This document shows, piece after piece, positions 61,689-64,000 of a DNA stretch of 64,000 nucleotides. Position numbers and translations under genes: made by a program. Every line of letters begins with the position of its first letter. Position 1 is the stretch's first letter. Where the stretch lies: contig OZ220677.1 in NCBI GenBank assembly GCA_965116335.1, forward strand, positions 186,001-250,000, written 5' to 3'. This DNA is from G963663315 sp965116335 (GTDB taxonomy: Bacteria; Pseudomonadota; Gammaproteobacteria; Arenicellales; Poriferihabitantaceae). The notes beneath the pieces are model-generated. The model did no database searches, had not been told where the DNA came from, and saw only the letters and a program-made list of their open reading frames with translations.

Positions 61689-63839
61689 TTGCTGCAAGCG
61701 TCCGGCCAGCAGGTATCGGTACAGGGTGAGGGCCAGTTTTTCCTCGCTCCGTTCCAGCTGATCCTGGATTGCCGGTGTCAGCATCATCGTCCGGCAGTCT
61801 TCTTCGGCAACCACCGAAGTGGTCTCATCGTCCTTGTGAATGGTCGGCCAGACCGCATCGCCGGGTGCGTACTGATGGATACGGGCACCGCTGGAATCGC
61901 AGGCGGAAGCCCGACCGGAAATCAATAATTGCAGATTCTGGCGCGAAGCACCCGGCGTAAGGAGTGCCTCGCCAGTGGCGTAGCGGCAGGGAGTCAGCCA
62001 GTTGTGCAGCGATTCCATCAGATCCTCGAACTGAATCTGCCGTTCCAGATGTTGTTCCAGGTCGTCCGAGATGTGTTCCAGCAAGGATGCGCGTTGTTCA
62101 CCGGATGCGCTCGCCTCTTTTCTCCAGGACTGGATGACTGCCTCCTCACAGCACTCCAGGGCACGCGCGGTGTCCGGCTCGATCTGGAGCGCGTCAAATT
62201 TTGCGGGCGGAAGATTGCGTTGTAACCCGTTCTTCAACGGTTCCGGTAATGCACAAAGGACTAACTGTACCCCGGCTGCATTAGCTGTCTGCAGGAACCT
62301 GCAAAGAACATTCACCGCCGAAAAGTCGGAGCCGTAAATGGCACCAAAATCCAGTATCAGGCAGTCTGGACGGGAAGCGTCTTTCAGGAGTTGCTTCAGG
62401 CGGTCGGCCAATGGACAGACGCTGCCGAAAAACAGGTATCCGCGCAACTGATAGACATGTATCCGGTCGCCCCTCTCCATCAGGATAGCGCGGTCGGGGA
62501 CAGGACGCACCTTGCCGCTTCTGTGATTGCGTGCGGTAAACCACGATTTGATCACATCCGTGCGGCTCAAGTGCACGGCGAAGAATACGAGGGCCGCCGC
62601 CATGCCGGTGACTACGCCCTTGAACAGTCCAAAAACGATGATCGCGAAGAAGATGAGTACGATGATGCTGTATTCTGTCCACGGCAAGCGTTTGCGGCTT
62701 CTTATCAGCCCCTCATCCATCATGCCAAGACCAGCAAAAATCAGGATGCCGCCGACCAGCGGAACCGGAACCAGTTCCAGTATCCCGTCTCCGAGCAGTA
62801 ACGCGCCACCGATGACCAGTGCTGCGACAACGCCGGTCAGGCGGGAGGTAGCACCGAACAGTTTGCTGCGAAGTGAGGCAGGTACGACCAGGGTGGCTAC
62901 TGTGCAGCCACCAACACCGGAAACCACGCTCGCAAGTCCCGTAGTCTTGAACTCGTGATTCCAGTCCAACTCCTGATCGGTGGCCATTTCGAGGCCCGCG
63001 AAATTCATGACGACGCAGATGAGCGCGATCAGCACCAGCATCGAAATAGCTGGCAACTGCATGATCATCGCGCTCCAGTCTACGTGTATCAGGTCGGACG
63101 GCCACAAGGCCGGCCACAGGTTGCCCTGCGCCGTGCTCGTCAGCAACAGCCCCGCATCCCTCGCTTGTGCGCCGGAGATTTCCAGAACGTATAGCGCAAA
63201 ATGCCAGCCACCGACGGCCAGCGCGACGCTCACCGGCAGAATGAGCGGGTTGCGCCATCGCCGCATCGCCAGATACAGGGCAATCCCGTACACCGCTTCG
63301 GGACTCCAGTTCCAGAATATCGGGGATTCTACAAGCGCCGAAAGCGTCCGCCAGTCGGGTTGCGCCCCCATCAGGGACATGGCCGCCAGGCACACCGTCC
63401 CCCCGATTCCGGCCACGAATCCGCCAGACACAGGATAAGGGATGAATCGCACCAGATTAGAGAGCCGAAAATAGCCGATCACAAGACAACACAATCCGGT
63501 TATGACGGCACCTATCATCAGCGCCACTACCGTGGTGACGAACAGGGTTTCTCCTTCGGCGTTCATTGTGAATCCGACCGTAGCCATTACGATGACCAGC
63601 GCGGGAGACAACCCGGCAATGGCGCCGCGCCAGCCGCCCAGCAGGGCGATGATCAGGCAGGTGGCAAAGTTGCCGAACAGTATCAGACCGATGCCCTGGG
63701 AGGAATATTGGGACAATGGCCCGGAAAATATGAAGCTGCCGAAGGAAATCTGGGCAACCAGCAGGCCAAGACCGGAGGTGAATCCGACCGACAGCGCCGG
63801 GACGGTTTCCCCGGCGAATATCTTTACCGATGATGGCAT
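61674..63839 (-). CDS. SulP-family anion transporter with STAS and CNMP-binding-like domains
   Basis: Inner-membrane anion transporter (sulfate, bicarbonate or dicarboxylate). Start ATG 63839 (MPSSVKIFAGETVPALSVGF); 721 residues. About 12-14 membrane segments to residue 425, then a STAS domain (DRIHVYQLRGYLFFGSVCPL, LILDFGAIYGSDFSAVNVL) to about 550, then a cyclic-nucleotide-binding-type beta-roll (YATGEALLTPGASRQNLQLL, YAPGDAVW) at the end. This third domain is less common. The final residues FPP and the stop lie in a family-A repeat. Confidence 0.9.
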   Translation of the reverse strand: MPSSVKIFAGETVPALSVGFTSGLGLLVAQISFGSFIFSGPLSQYSSQGIGLILFGNFATCLIIALLGGWRGAIAGLSPALVIVMATVGFTMNAEGETLFVTTVVALMIGAVITGLCCLVIGYFRLSNLVRFIPYPVSGGFVAGIGGTVCLAAMSLMGAQPDWRTLSALVESPIFWNWSPEAVYGIALYLAMRRWRNPLILPVSVALAVGGWHFALYVLEISGAQARDAGLLLTSTAQGNLWPALWPSDLIHVDWSAMIMQLPAISMLVLIALICVVMNFAGLEMATDQELDWNHEFKTTGLASVVSGVGGCTVATLVVPASLRSKLFGATSRLTGVVAALVIGGALLLGDGILELVPVPLVGGILIFAGLGMMDEGLIRSRKRLPWTEYSIIVLIFFAIIVFGLFKGVVTGMAAALVFFAVHLSRTDVIKSWFTARNHRSGKVRPVPDRAILMERGDRIHVYQLRGYLFFGSVCPLADRLKQLLKDASRPDCLILDFGAIYGSDFSAVNVLCRFLQTANAAGVQLVLCALPEPLKNGLQRNLPPAKFDALQIEPDTARALECCEEAVIQSWRKEASASGEQRASLLEHISDDLEQHLERQIQFEDLMESLHNWLTPCRYATGEALLTPGASRQNLQLLISGRASACDSSGARIHQYAPGDAVWPTIHKDDETTSVVAEEDCRTMMLTPAIQDQLERSEEKLALTLYRYLLAGRLQQSFPP

Positions 63840-63884
63840 ACCCTGATCATAAACCACGGTAAGCCAGCGCTGCACGAAAAAGGT

Positions 63885-64000
63885 TCAGTAACCCAGGTCG
63901 GGATTGACCCGGTTGTGTAATGGTTCGCCAGCCAGATAGCGTTTCATGTTCTCAAAAAATACCGACAGGGTCATAGGAACATAAGCGTTGCCGTCATCTG
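63885..64000 (-). CDS. D-2-hydroxyacid dehydrogenase, C-terminal end only
   Basis: The minus strand from the window end reads MTLSVFFENMKRYLAGEPLH and finishes RVNPDLGY before TGA at 63885-63887. The closing pattern N-x-x-RYL-x-G-x-PL-x-N-x-V-x-P-x-x-GY is typical of D-isomer-specific 2-hydroxyacid dehydrogenases. Only 38 residues are visible, so the substrate cannot be judged. It lies 46 bases upstream of sulP on the same strand. Confidence 0.7.
   Translation of the reverse strand, partial: DDGNAYVPMTLSVFFENMKRYLAGEPLHNRVNPDLGY

Overview
The window looks like a chromosomal segment from a gammaproteobacterium. The clues are a RhlB-type DEAD-box helicase, EttA, a PotFGHI-type polyamine importer, a RutR-like TetR regulator and several diderm envelope proteins. 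No rRNA, tRNA or CRISPR array was seen. The species cannot be named from the sequence, and an uncultured or host-associated lineage is only a guess. The window is strikingly rich in short dispersed palindromic repeats of three families. Family A is a 50-55 bp hairpin built around CCCCCTTGAGGGGG plus an ATCCGC/GCGGAT stem. Family B is about 92 bp with TCATCGTAGGGG / CCCCTACGATGA ends. Family C is a short ATTCCCGC-N-GCGGGAAT hairpin. They occur as composite arrays between genes, inside genes and at gene ends.

Layout. 0-4.7 kb: partial IS1380-type transposase, decayed flavin oxidoreductase, a hipBA toxin-antitoxin pair flanked by two copies of the tadA 5' end, tadA, and an SCO1-type protein. 4.8-13.3 kb: polyamine import (potFGHI-like) followed by a Rieske oxygenase, an FAD amine oxidase and a class III aminotransferase. 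13.5-15.2 kb: an unknown protein and a divergent HisA-like protein. 15.2-26.8 kb: a degenerating type I restriction-modification island (hsdM, hsdS, broken hsdR) with accessory genes (AlbA-domain protein, KAP NTPase, RhuM remnants), an IS630 element inside hsdS, and a DUF559 nuclease cassette nested in frame in hsdS between 158-bp direct repeats. 26.8-34.6 kb: ettA, cytochrome c' plus cytochrome b, an ArgE-like deacylase, a YHS protein, a porin-like protein and rhlB.

34.7-61.1 kb is a purine salvage and degradation region. A long minus-strand operon carries a BMP-type purine/nucleoside ABC transporter (ATPase, two permeases), a TetR/RutR-like regulator, PuuD (urate oxidation), PuuE (allantoinase), allantoicase and ureidoglycolate lyase. 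Divergent from it is an 8-oxoguanine-type deaminase. Farther on are xdhABC, guanine deaminase, OHCU decarboxylase, hydroxyisourate hydrolase and the BMP substrate-binding protein. Together these cover guanine to xanthine to urate to allantoin to glyoxylate plus urea. Three intergenic regions carry the same type of operator, (C/T)TGA-YTA/CCA-AA-TRG-YCA(G/A), resembling the RutR consensus, so the TetR protein probably controls all of them.

In the middle of this region (44-52 kb) sits a giant Calx-beta / Ig-like protein with a C-terminal outer-membrane beta-barrel. Its promoter is followed at once by twelve tandem 8-bp repeats, a likely phase-variation tract. The window ends with thioredoxin, a SulP transporter with STAS and CNMP-like domains, and the C-terminus of a D-2-hydroxyacid dehydrogenase.
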